A program made the position numbers and the translations under genes. Shown one piece after another: positions 42,432 through 50,874 of a stretch of DNA of 64,000 nucleotides. How positions within the stretch are numbered: the first letter of the stretch is position 1; every line of letters begins with the position of its first letter. The notes beneath the pieces are model-generated. The model did not search any database. It saw nothing but the letters and a program-made list of their open reading frames with translations, and was not told the origin of the DNA. The stretch is from Undibacterium hunanense (GTDB lineage: Bacteria; Pseudomonadota; Gammaproteobacteria; Burkholderiales; Burkholderiaceae_D), in the NCBI RefSeq assembly GCF_014284335.1, contig NZ_JACOGF010000014.1:62001-126000 (forward strand), given 5' to 3'.

Positions 42432-42809
42432 ATGTTGCATCATATTTCTCTTGGCGTACGCGACCTCGCGTTGGCTGCCGCATTTTACGATGCCGCCCTT
42501 GGCGCGCTGGCCTACCGCCGCGTGTTTGAAGACGACACGGCCATAGGCTATGGTGTCAACGACGATGAGGATATTTTGTGTCTGAAACTCAGGTCGGATG
42601 CCAGTCCACCCGGTTCTGGTTTCCACCTGGCTTTTACCGCGAGATCACGCGCTGCTGTCGATCAGTTTCATGCTGCTGCGCTGGCTATAGGTGGCAGTGA
42701 TAACGGCGCCCCGGGTTTGCGGCCTGATTATGGCAATAATTATTACGCCGCGTTTTTAATTGACCCTGATGGTCATCACATCGAAGTGGTAACCAAGACT
42801 GCTGCATGA
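42432..42809 (+). CDS. VOC-family (glyoxalase/bleomycin-resistance-like) protein
   Basis: A 125-residue protein: MLHHISLGVRDLALAAAFYD (first metal-ligand His of H-x-S-x-G-V-x-D), LHLAFTARSR-type second module (FHLAFTAR), and YYAAFLIDPDGHHIEVVTK, the C-terminal DPDGxxIE hallmark. Metal ligands are preserved. The exact reaction is unknown. It follows the MBL gene by 60 bases. Confidence 0.9.
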   Translation: MLHHISLGVRDLALAAAFYDAALGALAYRRVFEDDTAIGYGVNDDEDILCLKLRSDASPPGSGFHLAFTARSRAAVDQFHAAALAIGGSDNGAPGLRPDYGNNYYAAFLIDPDGHHIEVVTKTAA

Positions 42810-42819
42810 ATGAATACAG

Positions 42820-43002
42820 ATGCGGGTTGCTGAAGCCACAGCTGTGCAACATGGTGCGGATATGATGTGGTTGACGCCTTGGGTGCATAATGCCAGGGCC
42901 TTGCAGTTTTATGCCAGGTTGGGGTATGTGGATGTTGGTAGTACCAGTTTTTTCACGGAGGGAGAAGCGCATGAAAATCGGGTGTTGTGCAAGCGGTTGT
43001 AA
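42820..43002 (+). pseudogene. C-terminal remnant of a GNAT acetyltransferase
   Basis: 60 residues remain: AEATAVQHGADMMWLTPWVHNARALQFYARLGYVDVGSTSFFTEG...NRVLCKRL. WVHNARALQFYARLGYVDVG is the GNAT motif B and the final beta strands, but the acetyl-CoA binding motif A and the N-terminal half are absent. The preceding bases belong to the VOC gene. It is thus a truncated relic, beside a large repeat cluster that may have caused the loss. Confidence 0.8.
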
Positions 43003-43006
43003 TCAT

Positions 43007-43232
43007 TTTTTGGGGACGGTGAGAATGATTGGCTTATGAAATTCGTTTACGAGCTTATTCGAGCTTACGATACTTTGATACATGAATAATTTTCTTGACG
43101 TCATTCCACCAGACTGGCGCTCCAGCATGCTTTTGGCTGGAATCTAGTGGCGTCCGTCGCATGTCGTCAAGTGATTTACTCATTGCTAATTTCAATACCA
43201 ACATACGTCGATTGACGATTGCAGGCCGGTGG
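43007..43232. repeat. Direct repeat copy 1 (226 bp) with REP-like hairpin
   Basis: Begins TTTTGGGGACGGTGAGAATG and ends GCAGGCCGGTGG; copy 2 follows directly. It contains GACGTCATTCC...GGAATCTAGTGGCG around a CAGCATGCTTTTGGCTG hairpin, similar to the ATTCC-N-GGAAT intergenic repeats (dRS3-like) of many beta-proteobacteria. It has a 14-bp insertion (ACCAGACTGGCGCT) relative to copy 2. Confidence 0.85.
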
Positions 43233-43464
43233 TTTTGGGGACGGTGAGAATGATTGGGCTTGTGGATTTCGTTTACGAGCTTAATCGAGCTTACGATACT
43301 TTGATACACGAATAATTTTCTTGACGTCATTCCAGCATGCTTTTGGCTGGAATCTAGTGGCGTTTTTGGCAAATTATTGTGTGAGTTAATTTCAGATTGT
43401 TGGTGTTTTGAATAATTCAATTTTCGACACCAACATACGTCGGTTGACGATTGCAGGCCGGTGG
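43233..43464. repeat. Direct repeat copy 2 (232 bp) with REP-like hairpin
   Basis: Starts TTTTGGGGACGGTGAGAATG at 43233 and ends GCAGGCCGGTGG at 43464. It is nearly identical to copy 1 in its first ~130 bases and last ~40, with a diverged centre. A leftward frame through the repeats translates to low-complexity sequence and is not a gene. Confidence 0.85.
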
Positions 43465-43478
43465 TAGACCGGCGGCTA

Positions 43479-43716
43479 CATACCTTTTTGCTTCGCCAAA
43501 AAGGTATGCCAAAAAGGCGACCCAGGCGTCTTGCCCCTACGGGGTTCCCGTTTGTGCAATACAAAAAATGGGAAGGCCCGAAACTCGCTTCGCTCAGACA
43601 CCGGTCCTTCTCTTTCCATTTTCTGTATCGCACAAACGGCGTCGACACATGGGAACTGCAAAAGTCAAAAGCAACTGCAACCGCAACTTCAAAAGCAACC
43701 GCAACTTCAATACGAC
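43479..43716. repeat. Palindromic repeat cluster
   Basis: CATACCTTTTTG-CTTCG-CCAAAAAGGTATG is a hairpin at 43479-43508. Inverted arms at 43550-43571 and 43616-43637 share GTTTGTGC(A/G)ATACA(A/G)AAAATGG with few mismatches. An 18-bp tandem unit GCAACCGCAACTTCAAAA is at 43677-43710. Such sequences recur in many Burkholderiales/Xanthomonadales genomes to my recollection. No gene is present in 43003-43757. Confidence 0.75.
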
Positions 43717-43757
43717 CTATAGTCACATTGCCGGCTTAGTATTTGATCAAACCGCAT

Positions 43758-44612
43758 CTACTTCAAGTTATAAACAGCCTCAGAAAACGAACTCACTGGT
43801 GCCAGGTCCGCATATTCAGTCGGTCTGCCCTGCTGTTTCGCCATAAAGGCTTCCATCAGGTTGCTGCTTTGCCAGATGCCGGATTGTAGCCAGCCCATTT
43901 GTTGCAGGGCGTCGTGGGTGCTGTGGTCGCGGGCGTAGTGGATGGCTTGTTTGCTGCCCCAGATGGCGACCGGGGGTTTTTCGGCGATTTCTGTGGCCAT
44001 TTGCAGGGCGGCTTCCAGCATGGTGTCCTGGGTATCAAATACTTCGTTGAGCAGGCCAACGGCAAGGGCGCGCTGGGCGGGCAGGCGGCGGCCGGTGTAG
44101 GCCATTTCGTGGACTATGCCTTCGGGGATCAGCTTGGGCAGGCGTTGCAGTGTGCCGAGGTCGGCAGTCATGCCTATGTTGATTTCCTGTATGCAGAAAA
44201 AGGCATCGCTACTGGCCAGGCGGATGTCGCTGGCGCAGATCATGTCGACCCCGCCGCCTATGCAGCCACCGTGGATGGCGGTGATGACTGGCATGCGTAG
44301 CGATTCGATCAGGTTGAAGACGTGATGCATGTCCTTCAGCGCCAGGACGATATTGGCACGGCCAACGGCACTGGCGTCATCCAGTGTGATGCCGCCACCG
44401 GCGAATACATCCAGTGCCATGCCGGCAGTGAAATGCTTGCCGGTGGAAGAAATGATGAGCACGCGGGCAGTTGCCTGGTTGTGCAGGTTCTGCAAGATTT
44501 CTGTCAGTTCACGAAAAAATACCGGGTGCATGGTATTCAGTGTGGCTGGCCGGTTCAGGCGCAGGTGCGCGATTTTATTGTTGATACTGAAGTCAAAACA
44601 TTGATAAGTCAT
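43758..44612 (-). CDS. Enoyl-CoA hydratase/isomerase (crotonase) family
   Basis: A 284-residue protein. KIAHLRLNRPATLNTMHP and RVLIISSTGKHFTAGMALDVFAGG form the oxyanion-hole strand (F-x-A-G-x-D/A). AIHGGCIGGGVDMICASDIR supplies the second glycine-rich region (GG-C-I-G-G-G-V-D), with FCIQEINIGMTADLG. A residue order matching GxD/E-catalytic crotonases (dienoyl-CoA isomerase-like D/E) supports a CoA-ester hydratase or isomerase in fatty-acid or aromatic breakdown. GGAG lies before the ATG at 44612. It is divergent from the nitronate monooxygenase. Confidence 0.92.
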   Translation of the reverse strand: MTYQCFDFSINNKIAHLRLNRPATLNTMHPVFFRELTEILQNLHNQATARVLIISSTGKHFTAGMALDVFAGGGITLDDASAVGRANIVLALKDMHHVFNLIESLRMPVITAIHGGCIGGGVDMICASDIRLASSDAFFCIQEINIGMTADLGTLQRLPKLIPEGIVHEMAYTGRRLPAQRALAVGLLNEVFDTQDTMLEAALQMATEIAEKPPVAIWGSKQAIHYARDHSTHDALQQMGWLQSGIWQSSNLMEAFMAKQQGRPTEYADLAPVSSFSEAVYNLK

Positions 44613-44706
44613 GGTGTCTCCACAGGATTTTTATTAGCACGGTAAAATCATACTGGATATATGCAAGAAATCTGTTGTCTGTGCTTCAGCTTAGAGGATA
44701 TCAACT

Positions 44707-45717
44707 ATGACTCAAGATTCACCTGTACTGCATTCTGTATCACAATCTGCCTCACGCCTGCCATCTGCCTTGCAACACCTGACCCTGCCCGTCATCGGTT
44801 CACCCCTGTTCATTGCCAGTGGCCTCAAACTGGTGGCGGCGCAATGCAAGGCGGGCATAGTCGGTTCTTTTCCGGCCCTGAACGCCAGACCGGCAGAAAT
44901 GCTGGATGTATGGCTGACAGAATTGCAGGCCGATCTGGCGGCCCATCAGGAAGCTCATCCGGATGCGCTGATTGGGCCTATCGCCGTGAATCAGATTGTC
45001 CATCAATCAAATGACCGGCTGGCGCATGATGTTGAAGTCTGCGTCAAACATCAAATCCCCATCATCATTTCTTCGCTGCGTGCGCCGCCGCCTGAAATGC
45101 TGGATGCGATACACAGTTATGGCGGCATCGTCCTGCATGATGTTATTTCGATACGTCATGCGCAAAAAGCGCTGGAAGCCGGGGTCGATGGCCTGATCCT
45201 GGTGGCTGCCGGTGCCGGCGGTCATGCCGGTGGCCTGTCACCCTTTGCCCTGGTCGGCGAAGTGCGGCGCTTTTTCGATGGCCCCATCGCCCTGTCCGGT
45301 TCGATCGCAACGGGTGATGCGGTGCTGGCGGCACAAGCCATGGGGGCCGATTTTGCCTATATAGGCTCACGCTGGCTGGCCACGGTTGAATCGAATGTGG
45401 ATGAAGCCTATCGTCAGGCCATCCTTGATTCAGCAGCGGCAGACATTGTTTATACCAATTTGTTTACCGGCGTGCACGGCAATTACCTCAAGAAATCCAT
45501 CATTGCTGCCGGACTCGACCCGGATAATTTACCGGTAGCCGACAAGAGTCAGATGAATTTTGGTTCCGGTGGTGGCAGCAAGGCCAAAGCCTGGCGCGAT
45601 ATCTGGGGTGCTGGCCAGGGTGTGGGCCTGATGGATGATGTCCTGACCGTGGCAGAAGTTGTGGCACGCCTGAAATCTGAATATCTGGCTGCAAAAGCCC
45701 GCATCCAGACGCTCTAA
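44707..45717 (+). CDS. Nitronate monooxygenase-like FMN enzyme
   Basis: A 336-residue TIM-barrel flavoenzyme: IGSPLFIASGLKLVAAQCKAG, GIVGSFPALNARP, VDGLILVAAGAGGHAGGLSP (FMN phosphate loop) and LSGSIATGDAVLAAQAMGADFAYIGS. It oxidises nitronates/alkyl nitro compounds in characterised relatives, or acts as enoyl-ACP reductase II-like protein. GAGG about ten bases before the ATG. It is followed 31 bases later by a DUF1330 gene. The crotonase opposite suggests fatty-acid-type metabolism (inference). Confidence 0.9.
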   Translation: MTQDSPVLHSVSQSASRLPSALQHLTLPVIGSPLFIASGLKLVAAQCKAGIVGSFPALNARPAEMLDVWLTELQADLAAHQEAHPDALIGPIAVNQIVHQSNDRLAHDVEVCVKHQIPIIISSLRAPPPEMLDAIHSYGGIVLHDVISIRHAQKALEAGVDGLILVAAGAGGHAGGLSPFALVGEVRRFFDGPIALSGSIATGDAVLAAQAMGADFAYIGSRWLATVESNVDEAYRQAILDSAAADIVYTNLFTGVHGNYLKKSIIAAGLDPDNLPVADKSQMNFGSGGGSKAKAWRDIWGAGQGVGLMDDVLTVAEVVARLKSEYLAAKARIQTL

Positions 45718-45748
45718 TAAATTTTTAACCACATTTATCAGGATTAAT

Positions 45749-46051
45749 ATGAGTAAAGCTTATGTCGTCGCCGAGATTCAGGTGACTAACCCGGAACCTT
45801 ATGCAGAGTATCGTGTACTGTCTACCGCCAGTGTAGACGAGTACGGCGGCAAGTTTCTGGTACGTGGCGGGACACGCCTGCAAAAAGAAGGCGGGGATGA
45901 TCAGCATCATGAAGGCTGGCGTACTGTGATTGTCGAATTTCCATCGCTGGCCCAGGCCCAGATCTGGTATGACTCGGTTGAGTATGACAAGGCCAGGGCA
46001 ATCCGGCAGGCCAATTCCATTGGTCGCCTGTTTATCATGGAAGGCGTGTAA
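45749..46051 (+). CDS. DUF1330-family protein
   Basis: A 100-residue protein: MSKAYVVAEIQVTNPEPYAEY, GGKFLVRGG and VIVEFPSLAQAQIWYDS...YDKARAIRQANSIGRLFIMEGV, the dimeric alpha-beta barrel DUF1330 pattern (EF-S-x-A-x-x-W-Y-x-S). AGGATTAAT precedes the ATG. Its role is unknown. It is probably in an operon with the flavoenzyme. Confidence 0.93.
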   Translation: MSKAYVVAEIQVTNPEPYAEYRVLSTASVDEYGGKFLVRGGTRLQKEGGDDQHHEGWRTVIVEFPSLAQAQIWYDSVEYDKARAIRQANSIGRLFIMEGV

Positions 46052-46162
46052 GTGGAGATAGCGGCAGTCTGAGGGCGTAAAAACCACAAATTGCCAGCAG
46101 GAATTCAAGTTTGCAAAGAGACTTGCCGTAACTAAGGTATCTGCCAGTTACTTATTCCAATT

Positions 46163-47281
46163 ATGCGCCGCTATCTTGCTTTGCTTGTTACCATGCTGAT
46201 GGCTGCGGCCGTTCACGCGAACGACCCGCCGCCATCCAAGCCTATCAAACCAGCATCGGCGAAAGAAGAGGCGTCCAGTTCAGCTTCTGCTTCGGCATCT
46301 GCCAAGGAAGAACGCAAGCCGAATTCCAAAGAAGGTAAGGAAGCAGCCAAAGAAGCCGCGGCCCGTGCCAAGGATGCACTGGCAGCGGATGAGCTGGCGG
46401 CCCGCATCGCAGACCGCCTGAGCGTCATCCGCAAGGAAAAGGACGATGCTGCATCCCGTACCGCCCCAAGGGCTGCCGCACGCCCGGCTTATGCACCGCC
46501 CATACGCAGACCAGAGATTGCCAAAGCCAAAAATGAACATGGTGTGAATGGTGGCAGTGGCACCAGTTCTGCGGCTGCCGCCGGTAGCATGGCTGCCAGC
46601 CATGCCGATATACACTGGAGTTACCAGGGCGAAGGTGGTCCACTTAACTGGGGCAAGCTGAATCCTGCCAACGCCAAATGCGATGCCGGTGAAAGACAGT
46701 CGCCGATTGATATCCGCGACGGTATCAGGGTGAATCTGGACCCTATCGCTTTTGATTACAAGCCCAGCCGGTTTTCTGTCCTGGATAATGGCCATACCAT
46801 ACAGGTGAATATGGGGGCAGGTAACTACATCAACGTGCTGGGCCACAATTATGAGCTGGTGCAATTCCATTTCCACAAACCGTCAGAAGAGCGCGTGAAT
46901 GGCAAGAGCTTTGAGATGGTCGCCCATCTGGTACATAAGGATGCCGATGGCAAACTGGCAGTCGTCGCCGTATTGATAGAACGTGGCAAGGCGCATAGCC
47001 TGGTACAACAGGTGTGGAATAACCTGCCGCTGGAAAAGAATGATCCGGTGCAGGCTTTGACCACCATGGACCTGAATGACATCCTGCCTGTCAAGCGTGA
47101 TTACTTTACCTACATGGGTTCATTGACGACACCGCCTTGCAGCGAAGGTGTATTGTGGCTGGTCATGAAAGAGCCGGTGGAAATCTCACCTGACCAGTTG
47201 ATGATATTCAGCCGTCTGTATCCCATGAATGCACGGCCCATACAGAAAAATTCCGGACGCCTGATCAAGGAATCGAATTAA
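46163..47281 (+). CDS. Alpha-class carbonic anhydrase with long N-terminal extension
   Basis: A 372-residue exported enzyme. The signal peptide is MRRYLALLVTMLMAAAVHA. Residues ~20-140 are an Ala/Ser/Lys-rich, low-complexity, coiled-coil-prone extension (SSSASASASAKEERK; KEAAKEAAARAKDALAADEL) absent from typical bacterial enzymes (about 230-250 residues). The catalytic domain has HWSYQGEGGPLNWG, VQFHFHKPSEE (two zinc His), EMVAHLVHKD (third) and TTPPCSEGVLWLVM. A disulfide is likely between Cys of AKCDAGERQSP and PPCSEG. It interconverts CO2 and bicarbonate in the periplasm or on the surface. Confidence 0.94.
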   Translation: MRRYLALLVTMLMAAAVHANDPPPSKPIKPASAKEEASSSASASASAKEERKPNSKEGKEAAKEAAARAKDALAADELAARIADRLSVIRKEKDDAASRTAPRAAARPAYAPPIRRPEIAKAKNEHGVNGGSGTSSAAAAGSMAASHADIHWSYQGEGGPLNWGKLNPANAKCDAGERQSPIDIRDGIRVNLDPIAFDYKPSRFSVLDNGHTIQVNMGAGNYINVLGHNYELVQFHFHKPSEERVNGKSFEMVAHLVHKDADGKLAVVAVLIERGKAHSLVQQVWNNLPLEKNDPVQALTTMDLNDILPVKRDYFTYMGSLTTPPCSEGVLWLVMKEPVEISPDQLMIFSRLYPMNARPIQKNSGRLIKESN

Positions 47282-47326
47282 GCTGACGTGATGGACATTT
47301 GATGGAATGTGATGGAATACGATGAG

Positions 47327-47366
47327 AAACGCATAAGGCCTGCAAATTTGCAGGCCTTATGCGTTT
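47327..47366. terminator. 40-bp perfect palindrome between convergent genes
   Basis: Arms AAACGCATAAGGCCTGCAAA and its exact complement meet at 47346/47347 without a spacer. It lies after the carbonic anhydrase stop and contains the TAA (47359-47357) of the leftward DUF3052 gene. A strong bidirectional hairpin or cruciform is expected, although U-tracts are short. Confidence 0.9.
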
Positions 47367-47791
47367 GGCCATGCGGCCCGCAGTTCTTTACGTACCACGA
47401 TCTTCAATCCCGACCATATCTCGCTGACGGCACAGACCTTGATATCGACAAAACCCAGTGGCAGGGCCACTTCCCGGATCGTGTCTTCGGTGATATTAGT
47501 GGGGACTTTGGATGATTTTTTCGGCCAGGATACCCAGATGGCGGCATCACTGCGCAACTTTGATTTATAGGCATTCAACTCTTTGCTCAACACTGCTTTC
47601 TGGTCAGTAAACAGGTGAACGATATCAGTTGTTGCGCTCAGTTTTTTCTCAAAGACGACATCGGCTGGCAAGTCTGCCAGCAAGTCCAGATAATTGTCAG
47701 GCGCGTGTTTGACGTAGACCTGGCTACCCTTCTGGATACCCAGTTTCTTTGCCAATGGTGTGCCGGAATAACCGCTGGTTATTGAAGTCAT
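47357..47791 (-). CDS. DUF3052-family protein
   Basis: A 144-residue protein: SGYSGTPLAKKLGIQKGSQV is the DUF3052 start, VHLFTDQKAVLSKELNAYKS and AAIWVSWPKKSSKVPTNITE its core, and AVSEIWSGLKIVVRKEL its end. It is cytoplasmic and the function is unknown. The stop is inside the palindrome at 47327-47366. A terminator separates it from the upstream molybdenum enzyme genes. Confidence 0.9.
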   Translation of the reverse strand: MTSITSGYSGTPLAKKLGIQKGSQVYVKHAPDNYLDLLADLPADVVFEKKLSATTDIVHLFTDQKAVLSKELNAYKSKLRSDAAIWVSWPKKSSKVPTNITEDTIREVALPLGFVDIKVCAVSEIWSGLKIVVRKELRAAWPNA

Positions 47792-47812
47792 CGCAGAATG
47801 GAGAAATAAAAA

Positions 47813-47843
47813 AAGCGGTACCTGTAAAAATCAGGTACCACTT
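47813..47843 (-). terminator. Rho-independent terminator after the molybdenum oxidoreductase pair
   Basis: GGTACCTG (47817-47824) and CAGGTACC (47832-47839) flank TAAAAAT; read leftward the stem is followed by CTTTTTTTATTT, a good U-tract. It ends the leftward oxidoreductase operon. Confidence 0.9.
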
Positions 47844-47855
47844 TTCATTGAGGGC

Positions 47856-50108
47856 TTAAACCGCCTTGAATGGCAATTCGCGCCAGCGCTTGCCACCTGC
47901 CCGTGCTATGGCATTGGCAAATGCCGGTGCCAATGCCGGCAAGCCCGGTTCGCCCATGCCGGTAGGTGCATCCGCGCTAGGCACGATATGCACGGCGACC
48001 TGTGGCATGTCGGTAATACGTGGCACCACAAAATCGCTGAAGTTGCTTTGCTCGACCACGCCGTCCTTGAACGTGATGGCCGCGCCCGGCAGACACATCG
48101 ACAAGCCCATCAGGGCGGCGCCCTGCACCTGTGCTTCCACGGTTTTGGGATTGACTGCCAGGTTGCAATGCACGCCAGCCGTCACCTTGTGCAGTTTGGG
48201 CTGACCATTTTTCATGGATGCTTCAACCACATAGGCGACGATGGAAGAGAAGGATTCGTGCACGGCGACCCCATAGGCGCGACCTGCGGGCAGTTTTTTC
48301 TTGCCATAGCCGGATTTTTCCACCGCCAGCTGCAAGGCTGCTTTGTGTCGAGGATGCTTGTCACCCATCAGCTTCAGGCGATAGGCCACCGGGTCTTGCT
48401 TGGTGGTTGCGGCAATTTCATCGAGCAGGGTTTCCATCACAAAGGCGGTATGGGTGGACCCCACGCTGCGCCACCACAAGACCGGGACATTGACCTTGGG
48501 ATGGTGAACAGACAGGCGCATCGGCATTTCATACGGCTCTTTCATGCCTTCCACGGCGGTTGCGTCGACGCCATTCTTGACCATCATGCCTTCGAATGGT
48601 GTGCCGCTGACGATGGACTGGCCAACGATGACATGATCCCAGCCGAGGATATTGCCCTGGGCATCAAAACCTATTTCTGCCCTGTGTACATGCATGGGGC
48701 GGTAGTACCCACCCTTGACGTCGTCTTCACGGCTCCACAGTGTGCGTACCGGCGCGTCCAGACCCGCAGCCACCGCTGCTTTGGCAACCACGCAGGCTTC
48801 CACCACATAATCGCTGGTAGGAATGGCGCGACGACCAAAGCCGCCACCCGCCATCTGGGTATGGACGGCGATATTTTCAGGCTTCAGACCAAGGGCGGCT
48901 GATGCGGCGAAACCGTCGAGGCCAGGCATTTGCGTGCCCATCCACAATTCTGCCTTGTCCCCTTTTATTGCTACCGTGCAGTTCAAGGGTTCCATCGGCG
49001 TATGCGCCAGGTAAGGGAAGCTGAATTCTGCATTCAGTTTGTGTGGCGCCGTGGCGATTTTTGATACGTCGTCGTTGTACTTCAATGCACCTTGCTGTTT
49101 GGCCATTTCTTTATAACTGGCCAGCTGTTTCACGCTATCGACTTTTTCCACACTGCCCAGATCCCATTCCAGCTTCAGGGCATCACGCCCTTGCTTGGCT
49201 GGCCAATAGCCGGTGGCGATAATGGCAACACCTTCACCACCGCGATCAACCGGCACGCGTATTACAGCCTTGACGCCCTTGATGGCTTTGGCTGCCGTGT
49301 CATCCACAGACTTGAGTTTGGCACCAAATACCGGTGGGCGGGCAACCACGGCAGTCAGCATGCCTGGCAGGTGGGTATCAATACCGAAATCCTGGGTGCC
49401 GGTAGACTTGGCTTTGGCATCCAGGCGACCTGTGGGTTTGCCTATCAGGCGAAAGCTTTTTGGGTCTTTCAGGACGACTTTTTCTGGTACCGGCAATTTC
49501 ATGGCTGCTTCAGCCAGGTCACCATAGCCCAGTTTTTTACCATCAGGCCCAATGACGAAGCCGTTTTCTGTACGCAGAGATGCCGCATCGACATTCCACT
49601 GCGTGGCTGCCGCCTGTACCAGCATGGCACGGGTGCGTGCGCCCAGCTCACGGTACTGGGTGTAGGAATGGGCGATGGAATTCGAGCCACCGGTCAAATG
49701 CATGCCAAATGCCGGATCAACATAGGCAGGGTGATTATTGCCATTGGCGTATTTGACTTTCGACCAGTCGGCATCCAGTTCTTCTGCCAGTATCAAGGGC
49801 AGCGAAGTCTGCACACCCTGACCAAATTCCAGGCGATTAATGGTGACGGTGACTGTGCCATCTTTGGCAATCTGTACGAAAGCGCCTGGCTGTTCTGTCG
49901 GTTTCAAACCAGCGGGGGCCTTGGCTGCACCATCCTGGCCTATGGCCAGCATAGGGTAGCAACCGAGGGCAAAGCCGCTGGCGGTTGCCATTTTGAGGAA
50001 ACTGCGGCGACTGAAGCTGTTGGTATCCGGCTTGCCTTCCACAGACGACTGTTGCATCAGGGACTGCAAATGCTTTGGCATCTCGGCCAAACGGGGATCA
50101 AAATGCAT
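47856..50108 (-). CDS. Molybdopterin-binding large subunit of xanthine-dehydrogenase family (IorB-like)
   Basis: A 750-residue protein. The Tat signal SRRSFLKMATASGFALGC (near residue 33) exports it folded. Molybdenum-cofactor signatures include TITINRLEFGQGVQTSLPLI, QMAGGGFGRRAIPTSDYVVE, LWWRSVGSTHTAFVMETLLD and GMGEPGLPALAPAFANAIAR, the last containing the catalytic Glu (G-E-P). Length and motifs fit the large subunit of isoquinoline 1-oxidoreductase-like enzymes, which hydroxylate N-heterocycles or oxidise aldehydes. The [2Fe-2S] subunit is encoded 14 bases upstream. No MoCo chaperone (XdhC) or cytochrome subunit is in the window. AGGAG precedes the ATG. Confidence 0.92.
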   Translation of the reverse strand: MHFDPRLAEMPKHLQSLMQQSSVEGKPDTNSFSRRSFLKMATASGFALGCYPMLAIGQDGAAKAPAGLKPTEQPGAFVQIAKDGTVTVTINRLEFGQGVQTSLPLILAEELDADWSKVKYANGNNHPAYVDPAFGMHLTGGSNSIAHSYTQYRELGARTRAMLVQAAATQWNVDAASLRTENGFVIGPDGKKLGYGDLAEAAMKLPVPEKVVLKDPKSFRLIGKPTGRLDAKAKSTGTQDFGIDTHLPGMLTAVVARPPVFGAKLKSVDDTAAKAIKGVKAVIRVPVDRGGEGVAIIATGYWPAKQGRDALKLEWDLGSVEKVDSVKQLASYKEMAKQQGALKYNDDVSKIATAPHKLNAEFSFPYLAHTPMEPLNCTVAIKGDKAELWMGTQMPGLDGFAASAALGLKPENIAVHTQMAGGGFGRRAIPTSDYVVEACVVAKAAVAAGLDAPVRTLWSREDDVKGGYYRPMHVHRAEIGFDAQGNILGWDHVIVGQSIVSGTPFEGMMVKNGVDATAVEGMKEPYEMPMRLSVHHPKVNVPVLWWRSVGSTHTAFVMETLLDEIAATTKQDPVAYRLKLMGDKHPRHKAALQLAVEKSGYGKKKLPAGRAYGVAVHESFSSIVAYVVEASMKNGQPKLHKVTAGVHCNLAVNPKTVEAQVQGAALMGLSMCLPGAAITFKDGVVEQSNFSDFVVPRITDMPQVAVHIVPSADAPTGMGEPGLPALAPAFANAIARAGGKRWRELPFKAV

Positions 50109-50122
50109 GGTGTTCTCCTGAT

Positions 50123-50581
50123 TTAAGCCAAAGTGGATGCAGCATCATGAATCGCAGCGCGTATCCGCACATAGGTACCGCAGCGACAGATATTGCCTGC
50201 CATGGCGTTGTCTATGTCGCTGTCGCTGGGTTTCTTGTTGGTTTTCAGCAAGGCGGTCGCGCTCATGATCTGGCCACTTTGACAGTAACCGCATTGCGCC
50301 ACGTCATGTTTGACCCAGGCCGCCTGCACGGCTTTGCCGACCTTGTCCTGGCTCATGGCTTCTATGGTGGTGATTTTCTGACCAGAAACAGCAGATATGG
50401 GGGTAACGCAGGAACGTATGGCCTGACCGTTCAAATGCACGGTACAGGCACCACACAGGGCTGCGCCGCAGCCAAACTTGGTGCCGGTCAGGCCGAGGGA
50501 ATCACGCAGGGTCCATAAAACAGGGGTGGAAGGGTCAGCATCAAGCTGATGATCTTTGCTGTTGATGTTCAACGAAGTCAT
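50123..50581 (-). CDS. [2Fe-2S] subunit of the molybdenum oxidoreductase (IorA-like)
   Basis: A 152-residue protein from MTSLNINSKDHQLDADPSTP. The plant-type [2Fe-2S] cluster is GTKFGCGAALCGACTVHLNG with a fourth Cys downstream (IRSC). The second, all-helical cluster domain has CGYCQSGQIM and NICRCGTYVRIR. It passes electrons from the molybdenum subunit encoded next (14-base gap). GGAG nine bases upstream supports ATG 50581 over 50596. It is the usual small partner of the 750-residue protein; there is no FAD subunit. Confidence 0.94.
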   Translation of the reverse strand: MTSLNINSKDHQLDADPSTPVLWTLRDSLGLTGTKFGCGAALCGACTVHLNGQAIRSCVTPISAVSGQKITTIEAMSQDKVGKAVQAAWVKHDVAQCGYCQSGQIMSATALLKTNKKPSDSDIDNAMAGNICRCGTYVRIRAAIHDAASTLA

Positions 50582-50874
50582 AGTGCGGATCTCCATCTTT
50601 AAGGGGTGGCAGGCTGCTGCCGGGAAGACAGTTTGAGGTCAGTTTGAAGTCAAACTGCTAACAGTCGCCTGGGATTGTTGAAGCTTGTTCAATTTGTTTA
50701 CCTAAGTACTATAGAATAAATTTGCATATAGCGTGCAGACGGCTGTCTGTTGCGTGTTTTTTGTGCAGTTTTAGCTGTTGACTTGCGACCGTGCTTAAAG
50801 CATTCGCCAGTACTTGCGCAGCAGTAATTTATACTGTCCAGCTTCTGGATAAATCATGATCGCTCTGGCTGCTG

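Noticed and set aside
43007-43464. CRISPR array
   Set aside because: There are only two long, adjacent direct repeats with no spacers and no cas genes nearby.
43055-43726. 223-codon leftward frame through the repeat cluster
   Set aside because: It is a translation of direct repeats and palindromes; the repeated peptide blocks follow the DNA duplication, not a protein family.
47988-48902. 304-codon rightward frame opposite the molybdenum subunit
   Set aside because: Antisense to the conserved large subunit; His/Cys/Phe-rich translation and no start signal.
49092-50126. 344-codon rightward frame opposite the molybdenum subunit
   Set aside because: Same reason: it mirrors codons of the oxidoreductase and has no recognisable motif.
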